This document shows, piece after piece, positions 36,986 to 46,492 of a DNA stretch of 64,000 nt. The DNA comes from AP-15 sp963724435. Its GTDB lineage: Bacteria; Pseudomonadota; Alphaproteobacteria; ATCC43930; CGMCC-115725. The notes beneath the pieces are model-generated. The model was given only the letters and a program-made list of their open reading frames with translations. It was not told the DNA's origin and did no database searches. Both the position numbers and the translations under genes were made by a program. How positions within the stretch are numbered: the first letter of the stretch is position 1; each line of letters starts with the position of its first letter. The stretch is taken from contig CAVRUN010000005.1 of NCBI GenBank assembly GCA_963724435.1, positions 434,001-498,000 on the forward strand, read 5' to 3'.

Positions 36986-37509
36986 CCGAAACCTCCCGCA
37001 GCGTATAGCAAATCAAATTAGCAAAACTTGCTAAGTAAGTCTTGTTGATCGAGGACGCTTGCTTGGAATCGGTGGCGGGAATGGACCGTTTTGCGAGCGT
37101 CGTTGTTCCTTTCATTGCGATCGAAGATGTAAGCGCGCCGCGATGCGACGCACTATTGCCGTCGGGGAGGTACAGCAGCGCGATCAGCAAGGAGAATACC
37201 ACCGCTTTATCAAAACGGCGCAGTTCATCGCGGTTTGAACCGGATTGCGGAGGAATGGCGCCGTGGTCGGACGCAAGATTTCATATCCGCTAATGGGATT
37301 GGGACAAGAGGGTAACGGCGGGTCATACCGCCCGACACCCGCAACGGGAGCCTGCCGCGTGAGGAGCTTAGTCCTAGTCGCAATTGATGGATCCGTTTCT
37401 CTGCCGGGCATAGGGCGAGGAGCGCATCGGGGGCCGGCGAGCGCACCTTCGCAGCAATCGCACGATCGGCTCGGGTGTTTGTTGCAGGCGACAACAAGCA
37501 ACGACCGGC
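36986..37509. other. Intergenic region before the kinase operon
   Basis: About 520 bp. Arginine/proline-rich open frames here (37184-37542 on the minus strand) have no domains and overlap one another. The base composition is lower in GC than the flanks. It likely contains the promoter for the kinase operon and the panC promoter. Nothing else identified. Confidence 0.45.
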
Positions 37510-38322
37510 ATGCCTAAAGCCCAAAGGAAAACAATAAATCATTCTCGGGTTTTGTGCTCAACAGCCGACCGCGAAACGCCTTTGGAAGATCGCATCGCTG
37601 AGCTTGAAGCCGAGCTTCGGGCGCGGGACGACTTCTTGGCGATTGCCGCGCACGAACTGCGCAACCCTATGACACCGATACGCGGTCGTGTGGAACTGCT
37701 GTTGGCGAGAGCGCGCCGAGCGCCTGAGACTGTGCCAAGGCCGATCGTACGCGGATTGGAAGAGATTGAGCGTTTGGTCGATGCTTATATCCGCCGCGCG
37801 ACCGTTCTTCTCGACGTATCGCGATTGAATTCTGGCAACATCTCTCTGCAAATCGAACAGGTCGAGGTGTCGACCCTAATCGAACGGGCCGCTATGAGCA
37901 TGATACCGATGGCCGAGCGGGCCGGCTCCCAGGTTCGGCTGAATTTGCAAGAGGACATTAGCGGACATTGTGATGAAACGGCAATGGAACAGATCTTGGA
38001 AAACCTATTATCCAATGCGATTCGATATGGCTGCGGGCAGCCCATTGAAGTTGATTTATCGCGGCATGCCGATACCGTCGTATTGTCGGTTACGGATCAT
38101 GGCGTCGGAATCTCGGATCAGGATCAGGCGCAGATCTTCGACCGGTTCCGGAAGTTAAATCAAAATAGAACAAATGGAGGTTTTGGGGTAGGTCTCTGGC
38201 TGACAAGGCAGCTGGTTCAAGTATTGCGAGGCGAGATTGCAGTCGCAAGTAAGCCCGGTGTCGGCTCGACCTTCACGGTAACGCTGCCGCTATCGCCACA
38301 TGACAAAGCCAATGCTCACTGA
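37510..38322 (+). CDS. Sensor histidine kinase, soluble (HisKA-HATPase)
   Basis: 270 residues with no membrane segment. A short coiled coil EDRIAELEAELRARDD precedes the dimerisation domain with phospho-acceptor His in AAHELRNPMTPIRGRVELLL. The ATPase domain has N-box MEQILENLLSNAIRYG, G1 VTDHGVGISDQDQ, and G2 GGFGVGLWLTRQLVQVLRGE. No sensory domain is visible, so input may come from a partner, here possibly the KaiC-like ATPase whose start (38300) lies inside the 3' end of this gene, making translation coupled. Output is probably the response regulator at 39820. Confidence 0.9.
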   Translation: MPKAQRKTINHSRVLCSTADRETPLEDRIAELEAELRARDDFLAIAAHELRNPMTPIRGRVELLLARARRAPETVPRPIVRGLEEIERLVDAYIRRATVLLDVSRLNSGNISLQIEQVEVSTLIERAAMSMIPMAERAGSQVRLNLQEDISGHCDETAMEQILENLLSNAIRYGCGQPIEVDLSRHADTVVLSVTDHGVGISDQDQAQIFDRFRKLNQNRTNGGFGVGLWLTRQLVQVLRGEIAVASKPGVGSTFTVTLPLSPHDKANAH

Positions 38323-39818
38323 TCCGCAAGACCCTCCGGCCCTCGAACGCATACCGACCGGAGTGCCGGGGCTGGACACGATACTGCGCGGTGGTCTTCT
38401 GCGCGGCGGCACCTTTATCCTTCAAGGCTCTCCCGGAGCAGGCAAAACCATCCTCGGAAACCAGATATGCTTCCATCATGTCGCGGCCGGCAATCGTGCC
38501 CTCTATGTGACATTGCTGGCTGAAAACCACGCGAGGATGCTGCTGCATATTGGGCAACTTGGCTTTTTTACAGAAGCAGTGATCCCGGACCGTCTCTACT
38601 ATATCAGTGCTTTTCGGGTGTTGGAGCAGTCTGGTCTGTCCGGCGTCTTGGACTTGCTTCGCCGCGAAATCCAGGCGCATGACGCCAGCATCCTGGTGCT
38701 TGATGGGTTGTCGGCCATCGAAGACACGGCGGCATCCACCCGGGAGTTAAAAAAGTTCGTCCACCAACTTCAGGCACAAGCCATGATGGCGAACTGCACG
38801 ATGCTTCTGCTCACCGGGGCGCAAGCAGTAACATCCGAGCACACGCTGGTGGATGGGTTCATTGAATTTGAAACTCAGCTTTATGGTAGGCGGGCGGAGC
38901 GAACCCTACAAGTTCATAAACTCCGCGGTTCCGGCTACATGCGCGGCAAGCATTCTTACCGGATTACCAGCGAAGGAATAATCGCCTTCCCGCGCACCGA
39001 GGTTTTCCTCGGAGCCGAACTCGACCAGGGATGTAACCGGACCGACCCTAACCACTGGGCTTGCCCAGCTCGACCGCATGATGGGCGGCGGTTTTCCCAG
39101 CCATTCGACCGCCCTGCTGGTTGGTCCGCCGGGTATTGGTAAAACCACAATCGGCCTCCATTTTCTGAGCGCCTGTGATGAGCAGAATCCTGGCCTGCTA
39201 TTCGGGTTCTATGAAACGCCGGCTGCAATTACCGACAAGGCGCGAGCGCTTGGCTTGCCAATCGAGCGGCTAATTGAGCAGGGCATTGTCGAAATCATCT
39301 GGCTGCCGACAACGCATGGATTGCTTGACGAAGCGTGTCATCGGCTGGTTGATGAGATAAGGCGCCGGAAAGTGCGACGGCTTTTTATCGATGGTCTTCA
39401 AGGTTTTGAGAAACTCGCAACCGATCGAGAGCGCCTGGGGCACATATTCTCGGCATTTAATAATGAGTTTCGCGGTCTTGGGGTAAGCACAATTTATACC
39501 TCGGAGGCCGATCTGGTCGGGCCGCTCGGTGGGCTTCCCTACAGTGGTCTGTCGTTGCGGGGCGTGTCATGCATGGCAGAAATTATCATCGTGACGCGCT
39601 ACGTTGAGCTTCGCTCGCAGCTTCACCGAATGATCTCGGTCCTTAAAGTCCGCGACTCCCAAATCAATTCAGCACTGCACAAATTCACGATCACACCAAC
39701 TGGAATAGTTATCGAAGGAGATGAATCCGGCGCAGAGGCGATATTGGCGCAAACGACCTGGGAGGGGCTCGTGCCGGTTTCACGATATTTGGATTCCGGG
39801 CGTGGCGGCGAGGAATAA
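38300..39818 (+). pseudogene. KaiC-like double RecA ATPase, frameshifted between the two domains
   Basis: Two KaiC-type domains. Domain I (38300 to about 39000): ERIPTGVPGLDTILRGGLLR, LQGSPGAGKTILGNQICFHH (Walker A), ILVLDGLSAIED (Walker B). Domain II is in another frame (39078-39818; its start AQLDRMMGGGFP lies just before): LVGPPGIGKTTIGLHFLSAC, RLFIDGLQGFEKL, and IYTSEADLVGPLGGLPYSG. The frames switch around 39000-39010, in the inter-domain linker. The full protein would be about 505 residues, as in KaiC relatives that act with kinases outside cyanobacteria. A single indel separates two otherwise well conserved halves. Confidence 0.85.
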
Positions 39819-39819
39819 C

Positions 39820-40188
39820 GTGGCTCTGATCCTGGTGGTCGATGACGAGTACAGCATCGCTGAATTGCTCGAAGCCGCGCTGACCGATGCAGGGCATGAA
39901 GTGGTTACTGCAGTAGACGGGCGGCAAGGGTTGGAGCGCGTGCGGGAGCGGCGGCCGGATCTGGTACTGCTTGATTTTATGATGCCGATCATGAATGGCG
40001 CTGCTGTACTGAAAACACTGCACTCCGATCCGGCGAGGCGCGATATTCCGGTTGTTATAATGAGCTCGCTTCCGGAAGGCGCCGTCGCGGAACTCGCTCG
40101 GGGACTATACGTGGCGTTTTTACGCAAGCCGTTCAAATTGGCCGCCGTTATTGAACTCGCAAACACCGTGCTCCAGCATCGCAGCTGA
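39820..40188 (+). CDS. Single-domain response regulator
   Basis: Receiver domain only, 122 residues. LILVVDDEYSIAELLEAALT gives the acidic pair, PDLVLLDFMMPIMNGAAVLK the phospho-acceptor Asp, VVIMSSLPEG the Ser/Thr and FLRKPFKLAAVIELANTV the conserved Lys. GTG 39820 follows the KaiC stop (39816-39818) by one base, with GCGAGGA upstream; the frame open from 39721 is not coding. No output domain, so it acts by protein contact or as a phosphate sink. The end of the kinase/KaiC operon. Confidence 0.9.
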   Translation: MALILVVDDEYSIAELLEAALTDAGHEVVTAVDGRQGLERVRERRPDLVLLDFMMPIMNGAAVLKTLHSDPARRDIPVVIMSSLPEGAVAELARGLYVAFLRKPFKLAAVIELANTVLQHRS

Positions 40189-40331
40189 ATCGAAAAACCG
40201 CGCTTGCCGGGTTCCCTTTGGTGATTTGGTGGTTTGCCTCGGAGCGGATTTCGCCATGGGCCTGTCGTTCAGTGCTGAGAGCGATTGCACTGCCGACCTT
40301 CGTCGCTTGGATTTTTGACCCCTTGGCTAGG

Positions 40332-41366
40332 CTAGCTCCGGTTCGATAAAAATATCTGCTTTGATCCGTAAGAGAACCAGACCCGGCGGCTAATCAGAAA
40401 ATTGATCCCGAGCACAAGATCCGCATCGCTCAGCTTGATGTCGGTTACGACAAATTCGGGATGGTGGACAACCTCGTCCCCGATTTCCAATTGAGAAAAC
40501 CGATGAAGGTGCGAGCTTAGCCGTTCCGCTGCCGCGCCCTGGGTAATCATTTCTCGGTCCTTCGCTAAAGCGGCTTTGGTTACACCGAGCGCTAACGCTG
40601 TCGCGCTGGAGAGCACGCTCAATTGCGACCCGGTATCGAAGAGTGCATCGATCCTATGGCCGTCGAGCTGCACCGGGAAGAACAGATGGTCGCTAAGCGA
40701 GCGGCTGGCAGCGATCCGCGCATAGGGTTCGCTCCAGTTCGGTGCCGCATCCGGTGAGGATTGCTTGGTGTAGAACACCATGCGGTAATGCGGCAGGTCG
40801 AGATCGATGTCGAAGTCTCCTAGCACGTCTGTGCCGAGCACTCCATCCAGTGTCCCCAACGAACTAGACATCTTGATCGGAGCAACGAGAACCCGCCGCC
40901 ATGAGATCGCCACGCCGCCGATGCTGAAGCTGTGCAGTTCGACCTCCTTGGTCCCGAATGTGCCACCACCGACCCCACCCATCTGCCTTGGAAAATCAAT
41001 GCGTGGCGGTTGCGCGCCGATCCGATGGGCGGCGTCGGGGGTCAGTATCGTTGAAGCGGCGCCGGTATCGAGAAGGAGGGTTACCGGTTTTCCATTGGCG
41101 AATAAGATGACGATCGGCCGGTTTTGCAGGGTCGCAACCCTGATTTCGCCGATTCGGTTTGCACTGCAATCAGTCCCCGCGGCATCGTCGACAAGGCGGC
41201 GGGCAGGACCAACGGCCGCAATAGAAGAGCGTGGCTCGTGGGATCCGGCGACGACCCCAAGACTGGACCTGTCGAGCTGCTGCTGCGACACCACTGACGA
41301 CGTAGGCTGGCCAACAAAGATAGCCGCGGCTGTCAGTCCCGTCGCAAGTACGCTGTTAAGCTTCAT
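40332..41366 (-). CDS. Secreted protein with two retropepsin-like aspartic protease domains
   Basis: ATG 41366 was chosen (AGAAGG upstream). Signal peptide: KLNSVLATGLTAAAIFVGQP then SVV; the frame open to 41462 lacks one. Two aspartyl half-barrels follow: PVTLLLDTGAASTILTPDAA near residue 95 with MGGVGGGTFGTKEVELHSFS and VLGTDVLGDFDIDLDLPH, then HRIDALFDTGSQLSVLSSAT with VLGINFL. The DTG-(A/S)-(S/Q) signatures plus hydrophobic-Gly motifs (VLGTD, VLGIN) mean each domain has a whole retropepsin fold, so the chain could form its own dimeric active site. 344 residues. Convergent with the response regulator side. Substrate unknown. Confidence 0.82.
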   Translation of the reverse strand: MKLNSVLATGLTAAAIFVGQPTSSVVSQQQLDRSSLGVVAGSHEPRSSIAAVGPARRLVDDAAGTDCSANRIGEIRVATLQNRPIVILFANGKPVTLLLDTGAASTILTPDAAHRIGAQPPRIDFPRQMGGVGGGTFGTKEVELHSFSIGGVAISWRRVLVAPIKMSSSLGTLDGVLGTDVLGDFDIDLDLPHYRMVFYTKQSSPDAAPNWSEPYARIAASRSLSDHLFFPVQLDGHRIDALFDTGSQLSVLSSATALALGVTKAALAKDREMITQGAAAERLSSHLHRFSQLEIGDEVVHHPEFVVTDIKLSDADLVLGINFLISRRVWFSYGSKQIFLSNRS

Positions 41367-41612
41367 GTTTGGCCTTCTAAGGTGTTCGTTCGGTGTACGG
41401 GTTAACACAGGTATTTGCCGCGCAGCATAGGCTTCGAGTTTGCTAGACGCGCTGATCTCCATCCTTGAAACGGCGGCGGGGCACGCTGGAGCTTCTAACG
41501 CGAGCGGGTTCGGCGTGCCATAGGACCAGCCTGGAACCGTGTGGATGGCTCAGGCGTCTAATCTGAGAACATTGGACTTGCTTCGGAAAAGTGGAGAGTT
41601 CCCCTATGAGCG

Positions 41613-41918
41613 GTGAGGAACTCGAAGATGCAGCAGCGACGGTTTACGAAAGAATTTGAGGAGGAAGCGGTCCGCCTGGTGCAAACCAGCGGGCGAACGC
41701 AGCGCGAGATCGCCGGCGATCTGGGGATCGGGCTGTCGACGCTGGTCCGCTGGATGAGTTGGAGTCGGGATCGGCGTGCTGCCGACCCAACGACGGCGGC
41801 AGAGGGCGATGTCACGGCAGAGCTGAAACGGCTGCGCCGGGAGAACGAGATCCTCCGCCAGGAGCGGGACATCCTGAAGAAGGCGACGGCTTTTTTCGCC
41901 CGGGCGGGAAGTCGATGA
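41613..41918 (+). CDS. IS3-family transposase orfA (helix-turn-helix subunit)
   Basis: 101 residues: KMQQRRFTKEFEEEAVRLVQ, a helix-turn-helix with REIAGDLGIGLSTLVRWM, then a leucine zipper ELKRLRRENEILRQERDILK that pairs the OrfA and OrfAB products. A run of six T (41891-41896) close to the end allows -1 slippage into orfB to produce the fused transposase. ATG 41613 (or 41628). Confidence 0.92.
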   Translation: MRNSKMQQRRFTKEFEEEAVRLVQTSGRTQREIAGDLGIGLSTLVRWMSWSRDRRAADPTTAAEGDVTAELKRLRRENEILRQERDILKKATAFFARAGSR

Positions 41919-42775
41919 GGTTCGCGCTCATCGATACGGCGAAAGCGGAATTCCCGATCCATCGTCTGTGCGGCGTACTCGGTGTCAGCCAAAGCGGCTA
42001 TTTTGCCTGGCGCGGTCGGCCGGCGTGCCGCCGCCAACGCGATGACATGGTGCTGCTGGCGCATGTCCGGTCGGCCTTTACGCTGTCGAACGGCACCTAT
42101 GGCAGCCCCCGGATGATGCGGGAATTGCGGGACAGCGGCCTCACCGTCGGTCGCCGCCGGACGGCGCGTCTGATGCGGGAGAACGGGCTCAGGGCTCGAC
42201 AGAAGCGGCGGTTTAAGCGCACCACCGACAGCCAGCATCCGTGGCCGGTGGCGCCAAACCTGCTCGATCAGGACTTCGCGGCAACCGGGCCCGACGAGAA
42301 ATGGGGTGCCGATATTTCCTATGTCTGGACCCGCGAGGGTTGGCTGTACCTCGCGGTTATCATCGACTTGTTTGCCCGCCGGGTCGTCGGCTGGGCGACC
42401 GGCGACCGGCTGCACCGCGATCTGGCTCTTGCCGCTCTGCGCAAAGCCCTGGCGGTGCGCCGCCCAGCAGCCGGGCTGATCCATCACTCAGACCGGGGCA
42501 GCCAATACTGTTCGGTCGATTATCAAGCCGAGCTCGGCAAGCACGGCATCCTGATCTCAATGTCGGCAAAGGGGAACTGCTACGACAACGCCATGGTGGA
42601 GACGTTCTTCAAGACGCTGAAATCTGAGCGGGTGTGGCGGACCATCTTCTATACCCGCCAACAAGCGACCCAGGCCATTGGCCGCTACATTGACGGCTTC
42701 TACAATCCCGTCCGGCGCCATTCCGCCCTCGACTTTACAAGCCCGGTACAGTTCGAAAAAACGGCCGCCAAATGA
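41915..42775 (+). CDS. IS3-family transposase orfB (DDE catalytic part)
   Basis: The frame lies -1 to orfA; it can also start at ATG 41915, overlapping the orfA stop (ATGA). Integrase core: PDEKWGADISYVW gives the first Asp, LIHHSDRGSQYCSVDYQAEL the second, and NCYDNAMVETFFKTLKSERV the Glu. HTH_21-type head GTYGSPRMMRELRDSGLTVG. About 286 residues from 41915. No defect is visible, so the element may still be active. Confidence 0.93.
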   Translation: MRFALIDTAKAEFPIHRLCGVLGVSQSGYFAWRGRPACRRQRDDMVLLAHVRSAFTLSNGTYGSPRMMRELRDSGLTVGRRRTARLMRENGLRARQKRRFKRTTDSQHPWPVAPNLLDQDFAATGPDEKWGADISYVWTREGWLYLAVIIDLFARRVVGWATGDRLHRDLALAALRKALAVRRPAAGLIHHSDRGSQYCSVDYQAELGKHGILISMSAKGNCYDNAMVETFFKTLKSERVWRTIFYTRQQATQAIGRYIDGFYNPVRRHSALDFTSPVQFEKTAAK

Positions 42776-42790
42776 CCTAATGCCTCTCCA

Positions 42791-43251
42791 CTAAACCGAC
42801 GCAACTCCACTACACCTCGATCGGCAAGCGTGCCGTCCGCCTCCACAAAGAGCTGTCCGGCCACGTCGCCAATCGCCTGCAGGCGGCGGTGATGCGCGAG
42901 GTCTATTACCTCGTCGGCGAAGGTGTGCTCAGCGTTGCCGACGTCGATACGGCGTTGTGCTGGGGTCCCGGATTGCGGTGGGGCATCATGGGGCAGGTTT
43001 TGCTCAACCACCTGGGGGGCGGCGAGGGCGGCATGGCGCATTTCTTGGACCAGTTCACCGGGCCAATTACCGCTTGGTGGAAGGACCTTGGATCCCCTGA
43101 ATTGACACCCGAACTGCAGCAAAAGCTCATCGACGGCGTCAAGGCCGAAGTGGGATCGCGCTCGATCGAGGAACTTGCCGAAGAGCGCGACCGGGTACTT
43201 CTCGGCCTTCTCGCGCTGCGCACTGGCGCCGATACCTCGCAAGCTGCCTAG
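42791..43251 (+). pseudogene. 3-hydroxyacyl-CoA dehydrogenase, C-terminal remnant cut by IS3
   Basis: Begins inside a codon at the IS3 border. Readable part IGKRAVRLHKELSGHVANRL, EVYYLVGEGVLSVADVDTAL, GPGLRWGIMGQVLLNHLGGG and ITAWWKDLGSPELTPELQQK, the substrate-binding C-terminal half of the family, including the L-carnitine or 3-hydroxybutyryl-type members. The NAD-binding N-terminal domain is missing and is not found on the left side of the IS. About 150 residues remain. Confidence 0.88.
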
Positions 43252-43356
43252 CCGCGAGGCGCGGCGGCGAAATGGAGTAATTTCTATAGCTAGCAAATCC
43301 AGTTCATGGCGGCTGTTCTTCCTTGACCTCCGCGCCGGGCGCATCCTGTCGGCGAA

Positions 43357-43560
43357 CCGGTCGAGGTCGACTACATGATGCATCGCGGCAGCGACGGCTG
43401 GCTGATCTCCGACATCTATCTCGACGGCACGATCAGCGAGGTGGCAACCCGCCGCTCCGAGTTCGCGGCCATCCTTCGGAGGGACGGCATTGACGGTCTG
43501 ATCGCGGCCCTCAACCGCAAGGCCGATATGCTGACGGCGACCACGGCAAAAGCGTCGTGA
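43357..43560 (+). pseudogene. MlaC/Ttg2-type phospholipid-binding protein, C-terminal remnant
   Basis: Reads VEVDYMMHRGSDGWLISDIY, DGTISEVATRRSEFAAILRR and DGIDGLIAALNRKADML, the end of a toluene-tolerance/MlaC periplasmic lipid-carrier. Upstream of about 43350 the frame is lost, and no signal peptide remains, so over half of the protein is gone. It follows the truncated dehydrogenase and likely reflects one rearranged patch. Confidence 0.75.
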
Positions 43561-43599
43561 AGAGCACGCTTCACATCGAGGACCAAGGAGTTGACTGTA

Positions 43600-44424
43600 A
43601 TGGACAAGATCAAGACCAAGGACGGCACCGAGATCTTTTATAAGGATTGGGGTTCCGGTCAGCCGATCGTATTCAGCCACGGCTGGCCGCTGTCGGCCGA
43701 TGATTGGGACACGCAGATGCTGTTTTTCCGGCATCATGGCTACCGCGTTATCGCCCATGACCGCCGTGGCCATGGCCGCTCGACCCAGACCGCCGACGGC
43801 CACGATATGGACCACTATGCCGACGATTTGGCGGCGCTGACGGCGCATCTCGACCTGAAAGAAGCCATTCATGTCGGCCATTCCACCGGCGGCGGCGAGG
43901 TGGCGCGCTATCTCGGACGGCACGGCGAAAGCCGGGTGGCCAAAGCAGCGCTGATCAGTGCCGTGCCGCCGCTCATGTTGAAGACGGCGGCCAATCCGCG
44001 GGGCCTCCCCAAGGAGGTGTTCGACGACCTGCAGGCGCAACTCGCCGCCAATCGCTCGCAATTCTATCGCGACGTGGCGGCTGGGCCGTTCTACGGCTAC
44101 AACCGGTCAGGCGCCAAAGCCTCGGAGGCGGTCATCCAGAATTGGTGGCGCCAGGGCATGATGGGCGGCGCCAAGGCGCATTACGACGGCATCGTCGCCT
44201 TTTCGCAGACCGATTTCACCGAAGACCTCAAGAAGATCACCGTCCCGGTGTTGGTCATGCATAGCGAAGACGACCAGATCGTGCCCTATATCGCCGCCGG
44301 ACCGATGTCCCATAAGCTACTGAAGAACGGAAGCCTGAAAACCTACAAAGGTTTCCCGCACGGCATGCCGACGACGGAAGCGGAGACCATCAACGCCGAC
44401 CTAATAGCGTTTATCAAGAGCTGA
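43600..44424 (+). CDS. Alpha/beta hydrolase, non-haem chloroperoxidase type
   Basis: 274 residues. KTKDGTEIFYKDWGSGQPIV, FSHGWPLSADDWDTQ (oxyanion hole), RVIAHDRRGHGRSTQTADGH, HVGHSTGGGEVARYLGRHGE (nucleophile elbow GHSTGG), VLVMHSEDDQIVPY (acid) and GFPHGMPTTEAETINADLIA (His). This is the cofactor-free haloperoxidase/esterase group. ATG 43600 with AAGGAG 12 bases upstream; TTG 43591 is possible. No partner gene nearby; alone between mobile remnants. Confidence 0.93.
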   Translation: MDKIKTKDGTEIFYKDWGSGQPIVFSHGWPLSADDWDTQMLFFRHHGYRVIAHDRRGHGRSTQTADGHDMDHYADDLAALTAHLDLKEAIHVGHSTGGGEVARYLGRHGESRVAKAALISAVPPLMLKTAANPRGLPKEVFDDLQAQLAANRSQFYRDVAAGPFYGYNRSGAKASEAVIQNWWRQGMMGGAKAHYDGIVAFSQTDFTEDLKKITVPVLVMHSEDDQIVPYIAAGPMSHKLLKNGSLKTYKGFPHGMPTTEAETINADLIAFIKS

Positions 44425-45230
44425 CTTTCAGCCGCTCGCTTTCATCGCTGTGCTCGAGTTCCGTCCGAAATCCTGCTCGTCCGCTTCGCGGGGTCAGCAA
44501 AGCTCAAGGCTTACCTGGCTTCGAAGTGCGGTCATTCCCACAAAGACCTCACCAGGTCTTTAGCAGATGGCCCTGTCGCCCTCGGCATGATGAAGCGCGA
44601 TCTGATCTGTGGCCGAGACCGGTGACTTGAGCCTCAACTCTCGACATGACAGCGGGCAACCAGGTCCTGACGGCCCGTACCGAGAAACATCGCGAGGCGG
44701 GCCAAGGAATTTGTCGAAAAGCGCTGACGTGACCCCCGTTTTTCATCCAGTCGAGACCAGAGTCCGGGGTTGATTTGAGCCTTCTGTTTCGTGGGTGGCA
44801 ACAGCCAAGTACGCTATCGCCGCTTAGCCACAGAGGCCCGTGAGGGTGGCAATGAGCAGACGAGCGGCTCGATAAACGTTGTGACTCCCTCGCGACATCG
44901 CCGGTGAGCCATCGGGGGCGAGAGCGCGACGACCACGGACGGTTGCCGCGGCGGCACGATCATCGCCTATAAGGGCGATGGCGCGACGTGTTTCGGCTAG
45001 CACCGCGGTATTATGACTGATCTCGGCTGGGCAACATCGGCGGTACGAAGCGAGAATGGCCGCTGCCGACCCTGCGCCGACCTAAAAATTGGCTGAACTA
45101 AGGTCCGAAATGGGACACGAAGACCGCTTCCGGCTGCCAAGCCCGAACGGCGGCTGTCGGTAGGGTAAAGCGACCTTCGCCGGGACGGGTGGCAAGAAGG
45201 AGGATGCGCCGTAAGCAGCCATTCACGCGC
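44425..45230. other. Gene-poor stretch before the first IS5 copy
   Basis: About 800 bp without a supported gene. The only longer open frames are short and composed of Arg/Ser shadows. The segment borders the IS5 element and ends in the CTAG target of that element at 45231. No tRNA, terminator or IS end was recognised here. Confidence 0.45.
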
Positions 45231-45313
45231 CTAGGGAAACGCTGAAATAAGCCGAGGCAAGGGCGCGGGCAACGGGTAGAATCCGCGGGTCCGGGGGGAC
45301 CAAGGGGCGGGCG

Positions 45314-46314
45314 ATGCAGCGGCAGGGGAGCTTTTCGCAGGCGGAATACGCCGGCAAGAAAAGGCAGACGCGCCGGGACCGGTTTTTGGCCGAGATGGAA
45401 GAGGTTGTGCCGTGGGCACGGCTGGTCGATCGTCTGCGACCTTTCTACCCGAAGGGAGAGCGCGGCCGGCCGCCGGTTGGGCTGGAGCGGATGCTGCGGA
45501 TCTACTTTTTGCAGCAGTGGTACGGGCTGGCCGACGAGGCCGTGGAGGACGCGCTGTACGACAGCCAGGCGTTGCGCGGCTTTGCCGGCATCGATCTGTC
45601 AGTGGCGACAGTTCCGGACGCGACGACGGTGCTGAACTTCCGCCATTGGTTAGAGCAGCACGACTTGACTCGGGTTCTGTTCGACGAGGTCGGTGCGATG
45701 CTGGAGGAGCGCGGCTTGTTGATGCGCCAGGGAACAATCGTCGACGCCGTCCTCGCGAAGGCGGGGATCATCGCCGCCCCGCCTTCGACCAAGAACAAAA
45801 GCAAGGCGCGCGACCCGGAGATGCACCAGACCAAGAAGGGCAACCAGTGGCACTTCGGGATGAAGGCGCATATCGGGGTCGATGTCGCCTCGGGGGTGGT
45901 GCACACGGTTATCGGCACCGCTGCCAACGAGGCCGATATCAATCAGGCAGCGGCCTTACTGCACGGCCAGGAGACGGATGTCTTCGCCGATGCCGGCTAC
46001 ACCGGGGCGGACAAGCGGCCCGAATTTGAGGGCTGCGATATCTGCTGGAACATCGCGATCAAGCGCAGCGTCATCAAGCCATTGCCCGAACGGCTGCGGA
46101 ATTGGGCCGAGGCAGTGGAGCGAGCGCTGTCACAGGTGCGGGCCTGGGTCGAGCACCCGTTCCATATCATCAAAAACCCCGGCCTGCGCCGGGGCAGGCT
46201 CTGTTCCGCCATAAGAAGCTGCGCTATCGCGGGCTGGCCAAGAACACGGCGCAGCTGCACACCCTGTTCGCGCTGGCCAACCTGGTGATCGTCAAGAAAG
46301 CGCTGCTCGCCTAG
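45314..46314 (+). pseudogene. IS5-group (InsH-like) transposase, frame broken by a 23 bp hairpin insertion
   Basis: Reads QRQGSFSQAEYAGKKRQTRR, LEQHDLTRVLFDEVGAMLEE, MRQGTIVDAVLAKAG with the first Asp, EMHQTKKGNQWHFGMKAHIG, DVFADAGYTGADKRPEFEG with the second Asp, and VEHPFHIIKN with the Glu. After codon IKN the 23 bp insertion (46178-46200) shifts the frame and the actual frame ends at 46288. Removing the insertion joins to NLFRHKKLRYRGLAKNTAQ and ends at the stop at 46312-46314. Catalytic residues are intact; only the C-terminal helix is altered, so activity is unclear. Confidence 0.9.
46178..46200 (-). repeat. 23 bp hairpin mini-element in IS5 transposase (copy A)
   Basis: On the minus strand: head AGCCTGC, then a 16 nt hairpin CCCGGC-gcag-GCCGGG with six pairs. 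Inserted between the codons IKN and LFRHKK of the transposase, after a C and before CT. Its length, 23 bp, shifts the frame. Confidence 0.9.
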
Positions 46315-46492
46315 GGCCGTGTCTGATCACGCCTGGACGGTGCCTTGATCCCGAAAACAATGCAGCAAGACAACACCACAAACCCGGTCTTCTGCCGATA
46401 CAGTCCATTACCGAGTACGCCGATACAGCAAAATTATGCCTCGGTCGGCAAACCGTCGCCTACGCCGCCATTGTTCGGCGTTTCCCTAGGCT

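Larger units (their letters stand above)
41592..42790 (+). mobile_element. IS3-family insertion sequence, complete (about 1.2 kb)
   Basis: Terminal inverted repeats TGGAGAG (41592) and CTCTCCA (42784-42790) begin and end with TG/CA. Contains orfA and orfB with a -1 frameshift arrangement. No clear 3-4 bp target duplication: the left flank is AAAAG and the right CTAAA, which suggests a deletion after insertion. The element cuts off the 5' part of the 3-hydroxyacyl-CoA dehydrogenase gene beginning at 42791. Confidence 0.9.
45231..46492 (+). mobile_element. IS5-family element, copy A (about 1.26 kb)
   Basis: Terminal inverted repeats begin GGAAACGCTGAA on the left and end TTCGGCGTTTCC on the right, with CTAG at both ends as the probable target duplication. 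Carries an InsH-like transposase with a 23 bp insertion near its 3' end. The right end lies within the 3' end of an IS110 transposase. A nearly identical inverted copy is at 58383-59640. Confidence 0.9.

Noticed and set aside
36986..37509. A gene in the region 37184-37542 on the minus strand
   Set aside because: Two overlapping frames are equally open, both Arg/Pro-rich, no RBS and no domain.
44425..45230. Genes in the gap before IS5 copy A
   Set aside because: Only short, low-complexity frames; no start signals or domains.
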